DNA of 64,000 nt from Aeromicrobium marinum DSM 15272 (GCF_000160775.2 NZ_CM001024.1:2727241-2791240); one strand, 5' to 3'. Counted from the first letter of the stretch, positions 48,458 through 56,928 are shown. Made by a program: numbers and translations. The notes: generated by a model from the sequence alone, not told the origin.

Positions 48458-50284
48458 GTGAGCCCGGTCCACCCCCCGCGAGACGACGCCGGCACCCTCG
48501 TCCAGCGCGTCCTGCTCGGCCCGGTCCACGCCGTTCCGCAGGGCCTGTACGCGACGGCCGCCACCGGCCACGCCGCGTTCACCCGGACCTCCGCCGCTCT
48601 GCAACCCTGGACCCGCGTCACCACCCGCACGTACTTCGGTCGGGTCCAGGCGGCCTACCTGCAGCGCTGGACGAGCGTCACCCACGTCGACGTGAGCCTG
48701 AGCGTCACGGGTGCCGGCGAGGTCCGCGTGCACGCCGACGACTTCCTGCCGGGCAGCCGGGTGGTCGCCTCGGAGACCGTCGACGTGCACACGCCCATCC
48801 GGGTGGTGATGCGGGTGGCGCTGGACGCGTTCCTCGACGCCGGCCACCTGTGGCTGGAGGCCGAGACCACCACGGGGGTGCTGCACGTCGACGACGTGCG
48901 GGTCAGCGGCATCGAGGCCGCCCCGCCCGTGCCGACCGTCGTGGCCATCTGCACCCACAACCGGCCCGACGACTGCATCCGCACCCTCGACACCCTGGCG
49001 GCCGACGGCGAGGTCGTCCGACTCCTCGAGCAGGTCGTGGTGGTCGACCAGGGTGACCGCCGGGTCGCGGACCACCCGGGGTTCGCCGCGACGGCCCAAC
49101 GGCTCGGCGACCGGCTGCGCGTCGTCGAGCAGCGCAACCTGGGTGGGTCGGGAGGATTCACCCGCGGGATCGTCGAGGCCACCGGAGCGTGGCCGGACGC
49201 CCAGGTGATCCTCATGGACGACGACATCCGGCTCGAGACCGAGACGGTGCTGCGGCTGGCCGCGTTCGGGCGGCATCGCGCTGCTCCGCTGATCGTGGGT
49301 GGGCAGATGCTCAACCTGCACCACCCGTCCCGGCTGCACAGCCATGCCGAACGGTCGGACCTGTCGGTCCTGGAGGCCGGTTTCCCGGCGGATCCCCTCG
49401 CCCATCACGTCGACGTGCTCGAGCAGCTGCCGTACCGGCGGGCCGACGCCGAGTACACGGCCTGGTGGGCCTGCCTGGTCCCGGCCGAGGTCTTCGACCG
49501 GGTGGGGCTGCCGCTGCCGCTGTTCTTCCAGTTCGACGACATCGAGTTCGGCATCCGCGCCCGTGAGCAGGGCATCCCGACGGTCACCCTGCCGGGCGCG
49601 GCGGTGTGGCACGCCGACTTCGACCTGAAGGAGTGGGACGACTGGCCGTTCTTCTTCCGGCGTCGCAACGCGCTGATCACCGCGGCCCTGCACTCCGGCG
49701 CCGTGCCCGGTGCGGTCGTGCCCGAGCTGGAGCGACACTTCCGCAACTGGCTGGTCGAGTACCGCTACGGGCTGACGGCCACGATCATCGAGGCGATCGA
49801 CCAGTTCCTCGCCGGACCGTCGATCCTCGACGACGGAGGCGTGGATGCGCTCGCCCGGGTGCGGGAGATCCGCGCCCGGCACGACGACACCCGCCTGCTC
49901 ACGGCCGCGGAGGTCGCCGAGGCCGGTCTGGCCCGCTCGGTGCTGCGGTTCGAGGGTGACGAGCCCGAGGACGCGCGCCGGGCCGGCATCCGGCGCTTCC
50001 GCGACCAGCTGCGAGGGCGCGTGATGCCCGAGGTCACGCTGCCGGCGACCGCCCCGTGGTGGCACGCCAGCCCGTACTACACGGTGGTCACCACCGACCG
50101 GGCGCAGACGTCGTTCCGGGTCCGCCGACTCTCGCGCCGCACCACGGTGCAGCTGGCCCGCGAGTCGCGCCGCGCGCTCCGCCGGTTGCGCCGTCACGGT
50201 GCCGAGGCGGCGGAGCAGTGGCGCGCCGCCGCACCCCAGCTCACCAGCCGCGAGACCTGGGACCGGCTGCTCGACCTCGACTGA
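48458..50284 (+). CDS. GlfT2-like galactofuranosyltransferase family glycosyltransferase
   Basis: 608 residues, close to GlfT2 (about 637). The N-terminal beta-domain (about 55-155) precedes a GT-A domain: VVAICTHNRPDDCIRTLDTL, NLGGSGGFTRGI and metal-binding D254-D-D256 in VILMDDDIRLE. EYTAWWACLVP, FQFDDIEFG and VWHADFDLKEWDDW complete the active site, and a C-terminal helical domain follows. GlfT2 builds the galactan of mycobacterial arabinogalactan from UDP-galactofuranose. Here it probably extends a galactofuranose-containing wall glycan. GTG 48458 has a GAGAGGCAG site. It likely shares function with the pyruvyl transferase just upstream. Confidence 0.85.
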   Translation: MSPVHPPRDDAGTLVQRVLLGPVHAVPQGLYATAATGHAAFTRTSAALQPWTRVTTRTYFGRVQAAYLQRWTSVTHVDVSLSVTGAGEVRVHADDFLPGSRVVASETVDVHTPIRVVMRVALDAFLDAGHLWLEAETTTGVLHVDDVRVSGIEAAPPVPTVVAICTHNRPDDCIRTLDTLAADGEVVRLLEQVVVVDQGDRRVADHPGFAATAQRLGDRLRVVEQRNLGGSGGFTRGIVEATGAWPDAQVILMDDDIRLETETVLRLAAFGRHRAAPLIVGGQMLNLHHPSRLHSHAERSDLSVLEAGFPADPLAHHVDVLEQLPYRRADAEYTAWWACLVPAEVFDRVGLPLPLFFQFDDIEFGIRAREQGIPTVTLPGAAVWHADFDLKEWDDWPFFFRRRNALITAALHSGAVPGAVVPELERHFRNWLVEYRYGLTATIIEAIDQFLAGPSILDDGGVDALARVREIRARHDDTRLLTAAEVAEAGLARSVLRFEGDEPEDARRAGIRRFRDQLRGRVMPEVTLPATAPWWHASPYYTVVTTDRAQTSFRVRRLSRRTTVQLARESRRALRRLRRHGAEAAEQWRAAAPQLTSRETWDRLLDLD

Positions 50285-50300
50285 GTCGTAGCGGGCCGGC

Positions 50301-50361
50301 TACGTCATTCGACCCATCTTCGGCAGAAGTCGGGACAACGGGAAGCGACGTGCCCTACTTT
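50301..50361 (+). promoter_or_regulatory. SLH upstream box, copy 1, with -10
   Basis: The 24-bp box is at 50301-50324 (TACGTCATTC then GACCCATCTTCGGC), preceded by GGGCCGGC. Exactly 31 bp after its end is TACTTT (50356-50361), a TANNNT -10, 33 nt before GTG 50395. No -35 consensus is visible, which fits activator-dependent initiation. AAGTCGGGACA at 50327-50337 recurs at 41607-41617. Confidence 0.65.
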
Positions 50362-50394
50362 CGGTGCTCCACCGTCCTGCCGTCGAGGAGTCCC

Positions 50395-51486
50395 GTGAAG
50401 CGCAACCGCACCCGTACCCGCCGCCTCTCCGTCGCAGCGGTCGCGGCGGCGCTCGTCGTCACCGGCTGGGTCGCCGCGCCGGTCCAGGCCGAGGTGAACG
50501 ACACCGGCGCGGTCAGCGGCACGGTCTTCGGGCGAGCCATCGGTTCGACCGCCGAGACCGTCCCCGGTGTCCCGGTCACCGTGCTGCAGCTCGACGAGGA
50601 CTCCGGCACCTTCGAGCCGGTGCCGGGCGCCACGGACGTGACCGACGGCGACGGCGACTACCTGATCGACGGGCTGCCGGAGGGGGACTACCGCCTGTGC
50701 TTCGGTTCCCCGGGGCAGATCGTCGCATCCCGGTGGATCTCGTCCTGCTACCGCAACGCCTACAGCGTCGACCAGGCCAGGGACATCGAGGTCGGGCCCG
50801 GTGAGGTCAACAGCCTCCAACTGAGTGAGTCCCTGCTGCCCGCGTTCACCGACGTGGCCCTGCCGCTGTCGGTCGAGCAGGAGTCGCTGGACGGGAGGGC
50901 GGCCGTCGGCGGGCACCCGTTCTGGTCCGAGATCACCGACCTGGCGCTGTTCGGTGTCACCACGGGCTACGACGAGGCCGATGGCAGCAGGACGTTCCGC
51001 CCGGGTCAGCCGGTGCTGCGTGAGCAGATGGCGGCCTTCCTGTACCGCACCGAGAAGCTCGAGACCGGCATGGAGCCCGAGGTCGACCTGCCCGAGGTGT
51101 CGCCGTTCACCGACGTGCCGACGACGCACGTGTTCTACCGCGAGATCGTGTGGCTCGCCGACCGCCGCATCACCACGGGGTACTTCGACGGCACGTTCCG
51201 CCCGGGTCAGCCGGTGCTGCGCGAGCAGATGGCTGCCTTCCTCTACCGGTTCGACGGCTCGGAGTTCGAGGACGGCGACGGCGCCGACGACGTGGGCCCG
51301 GAGTTCACCGACGTGAACAGCGCGAACAACGTGTTCTTCGACGAGATCGAGTGGATGGCCCTGGAGGGCATCACCACCGGCTACGACGAGGGCAACGGCA
51401 CGCGGACCTTCCGACCGGCCCAGCCGGTGCTGCGCGAGCAGATGGCCGCGTTCCTCATCCGCTTCGCCGAGCCGCTGATCAACTGA
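50395..51486 (+). CDS. tandem SLH paralog 1 (prealbumin-like domain plus three SLH repeats)
   Basis: 363 residues. A signal peptide (about 10-31, ends APVQA) is followed by one carboxypeptidase-regulatory-like domain (about 36-140; VSGTVFGRAIG, GVPVTVLQLD, YLIDGLPEGDYRLCFG) with a cysteine pair (CFG and SSCYRN) likely to form a disulfide. Three SLH repeats follow (about 160-215, 235-285, 300-360); the first carries a GGHPFW insertion shared by the four paralogs. GTG 50395 has GAGGAG 5 nt upstream. It is the first of four adjacent paralogs. Confidence 0.87.
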   Translation: MKRNRTRTRRLSVAAVAAALVVTGWVAAPVQAEVNDTGAVSGTVFGRAIGSTAETVPGVPVTVLQLDEDSGTFEPVPGATDVTDGDGDYLIDGLPEGDYRLCFGSPGQIVASRWISSCYRNAYSVDQARDIEVGPGEVNSLQLSESLLPAFTDVALPLSVEQESLDGRAAVGGHPFWSEITDLALFGVTTGYDEADGSRTFRPGQPVLREQMAAFLYRTEKLETGMEPEVDLPEVSPFTDVPTTHVFYREIVWLADRRITTGYFDGTFRPGQPVLREQMAAFLYRFDGSEFEDGDGADDVGPEFTDVNSANNVFFDEIEWMALEGITTGYDEGNGTRTFRPAQPVLREQMAAFLIRFAEPLIN

Positions 51487-51557
51487 CCCACGAACCACCC
51501 GGTCCACCGAACGGTGCCGTCCACGTCGGCGCCAGCCCCCCGAACCAGGAGAACACC

Positions 51558-52643
51558 GTGCTGACCACGCTCCACCGACGGGCATCCGTCACCTTCGCAG
51601 CGCTCATCGTCTCCGCAGGACTGGTGGTCGCCGGTTCTCCTGCCCAGGCCGTCGACGACTCCACCGGGTGGATCAGCGGCCGGGTCACCGACACGAACCT
51701 CACGGGCGAGGGCGACCCGATCGTGGGTGTCCCGGTCGTCGCGTACCAGTTCGACGACTCGACCGACACCTTCGAGCCGGTGCCGGGCTCGGCCACCGTG
51801 ACGGTGGCAAACGGCGAGTACCTGATCGAGGAGCTCGACCCCGGTACCTACCGGATCTGCTTCGGCGCCCCCCGCCAGATCACCGCCCTCAAGTACGTGT
51901 CGCAGTGCTACCAGCAGGACTACCTGGTCGAGGACGCGCAGAACGTCGTGGTCGAGGCCGGTGAGGTCACCGAGGGGATCGACGACTCGCTGCTCCCGGC
52001 GTTCACCGACGTGGCTCTGCCCGACGGGGTGGTCGAGGGGGAGCCGGTCGGCGGGCACCCGTTCTGGCTCGAGATCACCTTCATGGGGCTCTACGGCATC
52101 ACCACCGGGTACGACGAGGTCGACGGCAGCAAGACCTTCCGTCCGGGTCAGCCGGTGCTGCGCGAGCAGATGGCAGCGTTCCTGTACCGGCTGGAGAAGC
52201 TGTACGGCGACGGGTCGGAGCCGGAGGTCGACATCCCGGCCTCGTCGCCGTTCACCGACGTCGCGCCCACCGACGTGTTCTACCGCGAGATCCTGTGGCT
52301 GGAGCAGAGCGGCATCACCACCGGCTACGACGAGCCCGGCGGCACGCGCACGTTCCGGCCGTCGCAGCCGGTGCTGCGCGAGCAGATGGCGGCGTTCCTG
52401 TACCGGTTCGACCGCAGCGAGTTCGTCGACGACGACGGACCGGAGTTCACCGACGTGACCGCGCAGAACAACGTGTTCTTCGACGAGATCGAGTGGATGG
52501 AGTTCGAGGAGATCACCACCGGCTACGACGAGGGCAACGGGACTCGGACCTATCGGCCGGCCGAGCCGGTGCTCCGGGAGCAGATGGCCGCGTTCATCAT
52601 CCGCTACACCGAGCTCGACCAGGGCGGGGGCGACCAGGGCTGA
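51558..52643 (+). CDS. tandem SLH paralog 2
   Basis: 361 residues with the same plan as its upstream neighbour: signal peptide (ends SPAQAVDD), prealbumin-like domain with ISGRVTDTN, GVPVVAYQFDD, TYRICFG and SQCYQQD cysteines, and three SLH repeats ending [13 protein letters not shown], with AAFIIR in the last. It starts 71 nt after paralog 1 and has no copy of the upstream box, so it is probably read from the paralog 1 promoter. GTG 51558 has an AGGAG site 7 nt upstream. Confidence 0.86.
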   Translation: MLTTLHRRASVTFAALIVSAGLVVAGSPAQAVDDSTGWISGRVTDTNLTGEGDPIVGVPVVAYQFDDSTDTFEPVPGSATVTVANGEYLIEELDPGTYRICFGAPRQITALKYVSQCYQQDYLVEDAQNVVVEAGEVTEGIDDSLLPAFTDVALPDGVVEGEPVGGHPFWLEITFMGLYGITTGYDEVDGSKTFRPGQPVLREQMAAFLYRLEKLYGDGSEPEVDIPASSPFTDVAPTDVFYREILWLEQSGITTGYDEPGGTRTFRPSQPVLREQMAAFLYRFDRSEFVDDDGPEFTDVTAQNNVFFDEIEWMEFEEITTGYDEGNGTRTYRPAEPVLREQMAAFIIRYTELDQGGGDQG

Positions 52644-52667
52644 GGCGACGGGGCGACCGGGCCGGTC

Positions 52668-52728
52668 TACGCAGTTCGACCCATCTTCGGCGAAACCCGG
52701 GCGGGGCCGGGCCGTTCGGCCCTACCTT
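52668..52728 (+). promoter_or_regulatory. SLH upstream box, copy 2, with -10
   Basis: The box is at 52668-52691 (TACGCAGTTC then GACCCATCTTCGGC), preceded by GGCCGGTC. TACCTT (52723-52728) lies exactly 31 bp after the box and 34 nt before GTG 52763. The spacing is identical to the other two strong copies, while the sequence between is not conserved. Confidence 0.65.
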
Positions 52729-52762
52729 GATGCTCGTCAGCCCTGCGATCCGAGGAGTCCCC

Positions 52763-53833
52763 GTGACCCGATCCACCGTCTTCCGCCGCCGCCTCGCGGC
52801 CTCCACCCTCGCCGTCGCGCTGGCGGGAGGCGTGCTCGTCGCCGGCACCCCGGCGCAGGCCGACGACCCGTCCAGCGGCATCTCCGGCGAGGTGACTGAG
52901 CTGTCGTTCGTCGCCCCGGGCGGGCCGGTCGCCGGCGTCCCGGTGTCGGTGTTCGCGCCGGTCGGCGAGAGCTTCGTCCAGGTGTCCGGAGCCGTCGACG
53001 TGACCGACGAGAACGGTGCGTACGAGATCACGGGCCTGGGCGCGGGCACCTACCGGGTCTGCTTCGGCGTGACCGGCCAGATCGTCGCGCTGAAGTACGT
53101 GTCCCAGTGCTTCCGGAACGGTTACGGCGTCGAGCTCGGCGACGACGTCGAGGTGCACGGCGGGGTGACGTCGGACATCGACGCCGCCCTGGTCCCGGCC
53201 TTCACCGACGTGGCGCTCCCCGAGGCTGCCAGCGAGTTGGAGCCGGTCGGCGGGCACCCGTTCTGGCTCGAGATCACCACGCTGGCCGTCTTCGGCATCA
53301 CCACCGGGTACGACGAGGCCGACGGCTCCCTGACCTTCCGGCCCTCGCAGCCGGTGCTTCGTGAGCAGATGGCCGCGTTCCTGTACCGGATGGCGAGGAT
53401 CGACAACGAGGGACTCGAGCCCGAGGTCGACATCCCGGCGGAGTCGCCGTTCACCGACGTCGCACCCACCCACGTGTTCTACCGCGAGATCCTGTGGCTG
53501 GAGCAGAGCGGCATCACCACGGGCTACGACGAGCCCGGCGGCACGCGCACCTTCCGGCCGGCGCAGCCGGTGCTGCGCGAGCAGATGGCCGCGTTCCTGT
53601 ACCGGTACGACGGCACCGACTTCGTCGACGAGGACGGGCCGGAGTTCATCGACGTGACCGCGCAGAACAACGTCTTCTTCGACGAGATCGAGTGGATGGA
53701 GCTCGAGGAGATCACCACCGGCTACGACGAGGGCAACGGCACCCGCACCTACCGGCCCTCGCAGCCGGTGCTGCGCGAGCAGATGGCCGCCTTCATCTTC
53801 CGCTTCCAGAACCTCGAGGGCGACGAGATGTAG
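52763..53833 (+). CDS. tandem SLH paralog 3
   Basis: 356 residues: signal peptide (ends GTPAQADD), prealbumin-like domain (ISGEVTELSF, GVPVSVFAPVG, YRVCFG, SQCFRNG) and three SLH repeats (about 150-205, 225-280, 290-350). The second and third repeats are almost identical to those of paralog 2 at DNA level, indicating recent duplication or gene conversion. GAGGAG lies 5 nt before GTG 52763. It is driven by its own box-containing promoter. Confidence 0.86.
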   Translation: MTRSTVFRRRLAASTLAVALAGGVLVAGTPAQADDPSSGISGEVTELSFVAPGGPVAGVPVSVFAPVGESFVQVSGAVDVTDENGAYEITGLGAGTYRVCFGVTGQIVALKYVSQCFRNGYGVELGDDVEVHGGVTSDIDAALVPAFTDVALPEAASELEPVGGHPFWLEITTLAVFGITTGYDEADGSLTFRPSQPVLREQMAAFLYRMARIDNEGLEPEVDIPAESPFTDVAPTHVFYREILWLEQSGITTGYDEPGGTRTFRPAQPVLREQMAAFLYRYDGTDFVDEDGPEFIDVTAQNNVFFDEIEWMELEEITTGYDEGNGTRTYRPSQPVLREQMAAFIFRFQNLEGDEM

Positions 53834-53856
53834 GTCGCCCCGCGCGCCGGCCGGTC

Positions 53857-53932
53857 TACGTAGTTCTACCCATCTTCGACCGACCGGCCCTCGCAGGCAC
53901 GGACGCGGACCTAGCGTGGTCCGCGTCCGTGC
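53857..53932 (+). promoter_or_regulatory. SLH upstream box, copy 3, with -10 inside a 15-bp palindrome
   Basis: The box is at 53857-53880 (TACGTAGTTC then TACCCATCTTCGAC), preceded by GGCCGGTC. TAGCGT (53912-53917) is 31 bp downstream and 34 nt before GTG 53952. Here the -10 is the exact centre of a perfect inverted repeat: GCACGGACGCGGACC (53897-53911) and GGTCCGCGTCCGTGC (53918-53932). The other two promoters lack this palindrome, so an extra regulator may act here. Confidence 0.65.
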
Positions 53933-53951
53933 CCCACACCGAGGAGTCCCC

Positions 53952-55010
53952 GTGATCCGATCCGTCGTCCGTCGTCGCACCAGTGCGGCGGCCCTCGCCG
54001 TCGCCCTGACCGGCGGCCTGCTCGCCGCGGGCCCCGCGGCGCACGCCGCCGTCGAGGAGACGGGGGCCGTGTCCGGCCGGGTGACCGAGCTGTCGTTCCT
54101 CGACGGTGGAGACACGATCTCCGGCGTGACGGCGACGGCCTACCGGTTCAGCAAGGACATGGAGGAGCCCGTGGCCGTCCCGGGCGCCACCGACATCACC
54201 GACTCCGACGGCCAGTACACGATCGACGGCCTCGAGCCCGGCGTCTACACGGTGTGCATCGGCACACCCGGACAGCTCGTCGGACTGGTCCACGTGGCGC
54301 TGTGCCACGAGGAGGCGCTGTTCATCGTGGACGCCGAGGCGGTCGAGGTCCTCGAGGGCGAGACCACGACTGACGTCGACGTGCTGCTGCCTCCCGGGTT
54401 CACCGACGTGGCGCTCCCCACCGGCCGTGACGGCAAGGACCTGGTCGGCGGGCACCCGTTCTGGCTCGAGATCACCAACCTGGCCCTCTACGGGGTCACC
54501 ACCGGCTACGACGAGGCCGACGGCAGCAAGACCTTCCGGCCGTCCCAGCCCGTGCTGCGCGAGCAGATGGCCGCGTTCCTGTACCGGCTCGAGACGTTCA
54601 TCGAGGGCGACGAACCGGAGGTCGACGTGCCGGAGGTGTCGCCGTTCAGCGACGTCGCGCCGACCCACGTGTTCTACCGCGAGATCCTGTGGCTGGAGCA
54701 GCGCGGCATCACCCGGGGCTACTTCGACGGCACCTTCCGGCCGTCGCAGCCGGTGCTGCGCGAGCAGATGGCGGCGTTCATCTACCGGTTCGACGGCAGC
54801 GAGTTCGTCGACGAGGACGGGCCGGAGTTCACCGACGTCACCGACCAGAACAACGTCTTCTTCGACGAGATCGAGTGGATGGAGGACGAGGCCATCACCA
54901 CCGGCTACGACGAGGGCAACGGCACCCGCACCTTCAGGCCTTCCCAGCCGGTGCTGCGCGAGCAGATGGCGGCCTTCCTGACGCGATACGCCAGCCCGAA
55001 CATCCGGTAG
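53952..55010 (+). CDS. tandem SLH paralog 4
   Basis: 352 residues: signal peptide (ends GPAAHAAVEE), prealbumin-like domain (VSGRVTELSF, ATAYRFSKD, YTVCIG and ALCHEEA cysteines) and three SLH repeats. VTELSFLDGG at the start of the mature protein matches VTELSFVAPG of paralog 3, so these two are the closest pair. GTG 53952 has GAGGAG 5 nt upstream. The stop codon is directly followed by a duplicated fragment of the beta-phosphoglucomutase gene. Confidence 0.86.
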   Translation: MIRSVVRRRTSAAALAVALTGGLLAAGPAAHAAVEETGAVSGRVTELSFLDGGDTISGVTATAYRFSKDMEEPVAVPGATDITDSDGQYTIDGLEPGVYTVCIGTPGQLVGLVHVALCHEEALFIVDAEAVEVLEGETTTDVDVLLPPGFTDVALPTGRDGKDLVGGHPFWLEITNLALYGVTTGYDEADGSKTFRPSQPVLREQMAAFLYRLETFIEGDEPEVDVPEVSPFSDVAPTHVFYREILWLEQRGITRGYFDGTFRPSQPVLREQMAAFIYRFDGSEFVDEDGPEFTDVTDQNNVFFDEIEWMEDEAITTGYDEGNGTRTFRPSQPVLREQMAAFLTRYASPNIR

Positions 55011-55169
55011 GCCGCGATGTTCTCGGCCTTCCTGACCGGGCGGGGGATCGACGAGCCCTACACCGATGCCGACTACTTCACCTACGTCGACGGCAAGCCG
55101 CGGTACGACGGAGTCCGGTCGTTCCTCGCCTCGCGCGGCATCACGCTGCCCAAGGGATCGCCCGACGGC
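55011..55169 (+). pseudogene. duplicated fragment of the downstream HAD phosphatase gene
   Basis: 159 bp match 57131-57289 without gaps, with about 13 mismatches by hand alignment, mostly at third codon positions. They encode [15 protein letters not shown] and [16 protein letters not shown], residues about 31-80 of the HAD enzyme. The active-site Asp motif and the rest are missing, so it cannot be functional. The copy begins immediately after the SLH stop codon. It marks a rearrangement that inserted or duplicated sequence here. A CCGGCC-TTCGC-GGCCGG hairpin at 55172-55188 follows. Confidence 0.85.
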
Positions 55170-55230
55170 ACCCGGCCTTCGCGGCCGGTGGTGCACCGGA
55201 CAGAACGACCGGTGAGGCCTGACCGTGGTC

Positions 55231-56928
55231 TCAGGGTCGGTCCCAGACGAACAGCGTGTAGCCGCTCCCCCGGGGCAGGAACATCGGCAGCAGGTTGCGG
55301 GCCGCGCTGCTGAACACGACGGTCGAGCCGTCGGCTGACATGTCGACCTGGATGCTCCAGTCGACGTCAGGGGGAGCGCCACCCATCCCGGTCGCCACGA
55401 TGCTGACCGTCCGGGCGACGAGGTCGATGTCGAGGGGCACGTATCCGTCGATTCCCGCCTCGTCCGCGACGCGTCCCGATCCGGCCGCACGCGTGCCGTC
55501 CGCCGAGAAGTCGGTGACGTACAGGTCGGTCACCGCCTCGGCCCCGTCCCAGGTGGCCACGTCGTCGACCTCGCCGGTGGTCAGGTCGAGGATGGCTGGT
55601 CCCGTCGAGCAGGCTGTGGCGTCGGAGGAGACGGCGAAGGAGCACCGGTGTTCACCGGGGACGACCGAGAGGCCCTCCGATCCTCGGATCCAGAGGTGCC
55701 GTCCGTCGAGGACGACCACACCGGCGTCGTGCGATACAGCGGTGGGTCGGACTCCGTAGAACGCGCTCGGGACGATCGGAAGCCGGAAGGTCTCCCCGGT
55801 GGTCACGTCGACGGAGAGGGTCTCGTCGAAGGAGTTCCCGGACGGTCGCTCCGCTTGTGACCGGATGAGGACGGTGGTCCCGTCTCCGGACAGGTAGACA
55901 TTCTCCGCTCGGCTCCGTGGTTCGGCCTGCCCCGGCCCGCGACCGATGATCCGGACGGTGCGTGTGCTCCGCTCCCACACAAAGGCATCGACCCGACTGT
56001 TCGTGTCGCCGACGACGAGGTTCGATGCAGCGGATGTCCACGCCACGATGCCGCCATCGTCGGAGATGACTGGTGTGGTGCCGAAGTTGTGGTCCGGACC
56101 CACCCCGTTCACCCCCGGGTTGAGCAGGTCGAGGGTTCCCTCCTGACGGTCGAGAAGGTAGATGTTGCGGCCGTCGAGCGCATCGTCGGTGAAGCGCAGG
56201 TAGGACTCGAACACAATGAACCGACCATCTCCGGAGGTGGCTCCAGAGCCAGCTACCATCTCGGCGGCCACCCAACCGAGTGGGCCGAGGTCGATCTCGT
56301 CGAGACGGTAGAGGAAGGCCGCCATCTGTTCACGGAGCACCGGCGCCGACGGGCGGAACGAGACGCGTCCGCCTGCCTCGCGATACCCGGTGGTGATGCC
56401 CGTCGAGGCCAACCAACAGATCTCGGTGCGGAACGGGTGATTGGCCGGAAGATCGATGAAGGAGCAGTCTTGGACATCGTCGGGCTCGCCGGCGTAGCGG
56501 TAGAGGAAGGCCGCCATCTGCTCACGCAGGACGGGCTGGGAACCGCGGAACTCGACCCCGCCCGCGACCGCGTACCCCGTGGTGATGGAGGTGCTTGCCA
56601 GCCACGCGATCTCGTCGGCGAACACGTGGGCCGAGGGGACGTCGCGAAACACTTGCTCACCATCGCCGACGAAGTCCTCGTCGGCGTAGCGGTAGAGGAA
56701 GGCCGCCATCTGTTCGCGCAGCACCGGCGCGGACGGATCGAACCGCCAGGTGTCGTCACCATTGTCGTAGCCGGTACTGATGCCGGTGCCGCCCAACCAC
56801 GCGATCTCCTCGGCGAAGACGTGGGAGTCGGGGACGTCCGTGAAGCCGGTGTCGGCCTCGGCGGCCGGGACCACGAGGACGCCGGTGGCGAGGGCGATGC
56901 TCGCGACAGCGGTGAGGCGGCGCTTCAT
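55231..56928 (-). CDS. exported protein: three SLH repeats and degenerate propeller
   Basis: 565 residues. A signal peptide (about 5-25, ends PAAEADT) is followed by three SLH repeats (about 28-80, 88-140, 150-205) and a TolB-like propeller (about 215-565) with blades such as [20 protein letters not shown] and [20 protein letters not shown]. Blades are less regular than in the protein at 45.3 kb. It is the only SLH gene on the minus strand, and its codons are AT-richer than its neighbours. ATG 56928 has GAAGGGG 4 nt upstream. It lies between the HAD fragment and the intact HAD gene. Confidence 0.85.
   Translation of the reverse strand: MKRRLTAVASIALATGVLVVPAAEADTGFTDVPDSHVFAEEIAWLGGTGISTGYDNGDDTWRFDPSAPVLREQMAAFLYRYADEDFVGDGEQVFRDVPSAHVFADEIAWLASTSITTGYAVAGGVEFRGSQPVLREQMAAFLYRYAGEPDDVQDCSFIDLPANHPFRTEICWLASTGITTGYREAGGRVSFRPSAPVLREQMAAFLYRLDEIDLGPLGWVAAEMVAGSGATSGDGRFIVFESYLRFTDDALDGRNIYLLDRQEGTLDLLNPGVNGVGPDHNFGTTPVISDDGGIVAWTSAASNLVVGDTNSRVDAFVWERSTRTVRIIGRGPGQAEPRSRAENVYLSGDGTTVLIRSQAERPSGNSFDETLSVDVTTGETFRLPIVPSAFYGVRPTAVSHDAGVVVLDGRHLWIRGSEGLSVVPGEHRCSFAVSSDATACSTGPAILDLTTGEVDDVATWDGAEAVTDLYVTDFSADGTRAAGSGRVADEAGIDGYVPLDIDLVARTVSIVATGMGGAPPDVDWSIQVDMSADGSTVVFSSAARNLLPMFLPRGSGYTLFVWDRP

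Noticed and set aside
39400..55000. Regularly spaced repeats of about 40 bp as a CRISPR or transposon array
   Set aside because: The repeats are in frame, encode the SLH end [13 protein letters not shown], and are 150-200 bp apart within real genes.
55011..55313. A separate small gene after SLH paralog 4
   Set aside because: The frame is open, but the first 159 bp copy an internal part of the HAD gene without its active site and the remainder is unrelated filler, so it is a fragment.
38312..56928. Prophage or integrative element carrying the SLH genes
   Set aside because: No integrase, transposase, tRNA-end duplication or phage structural gene is visible. Only the HAD fragment indicates rearrangement.
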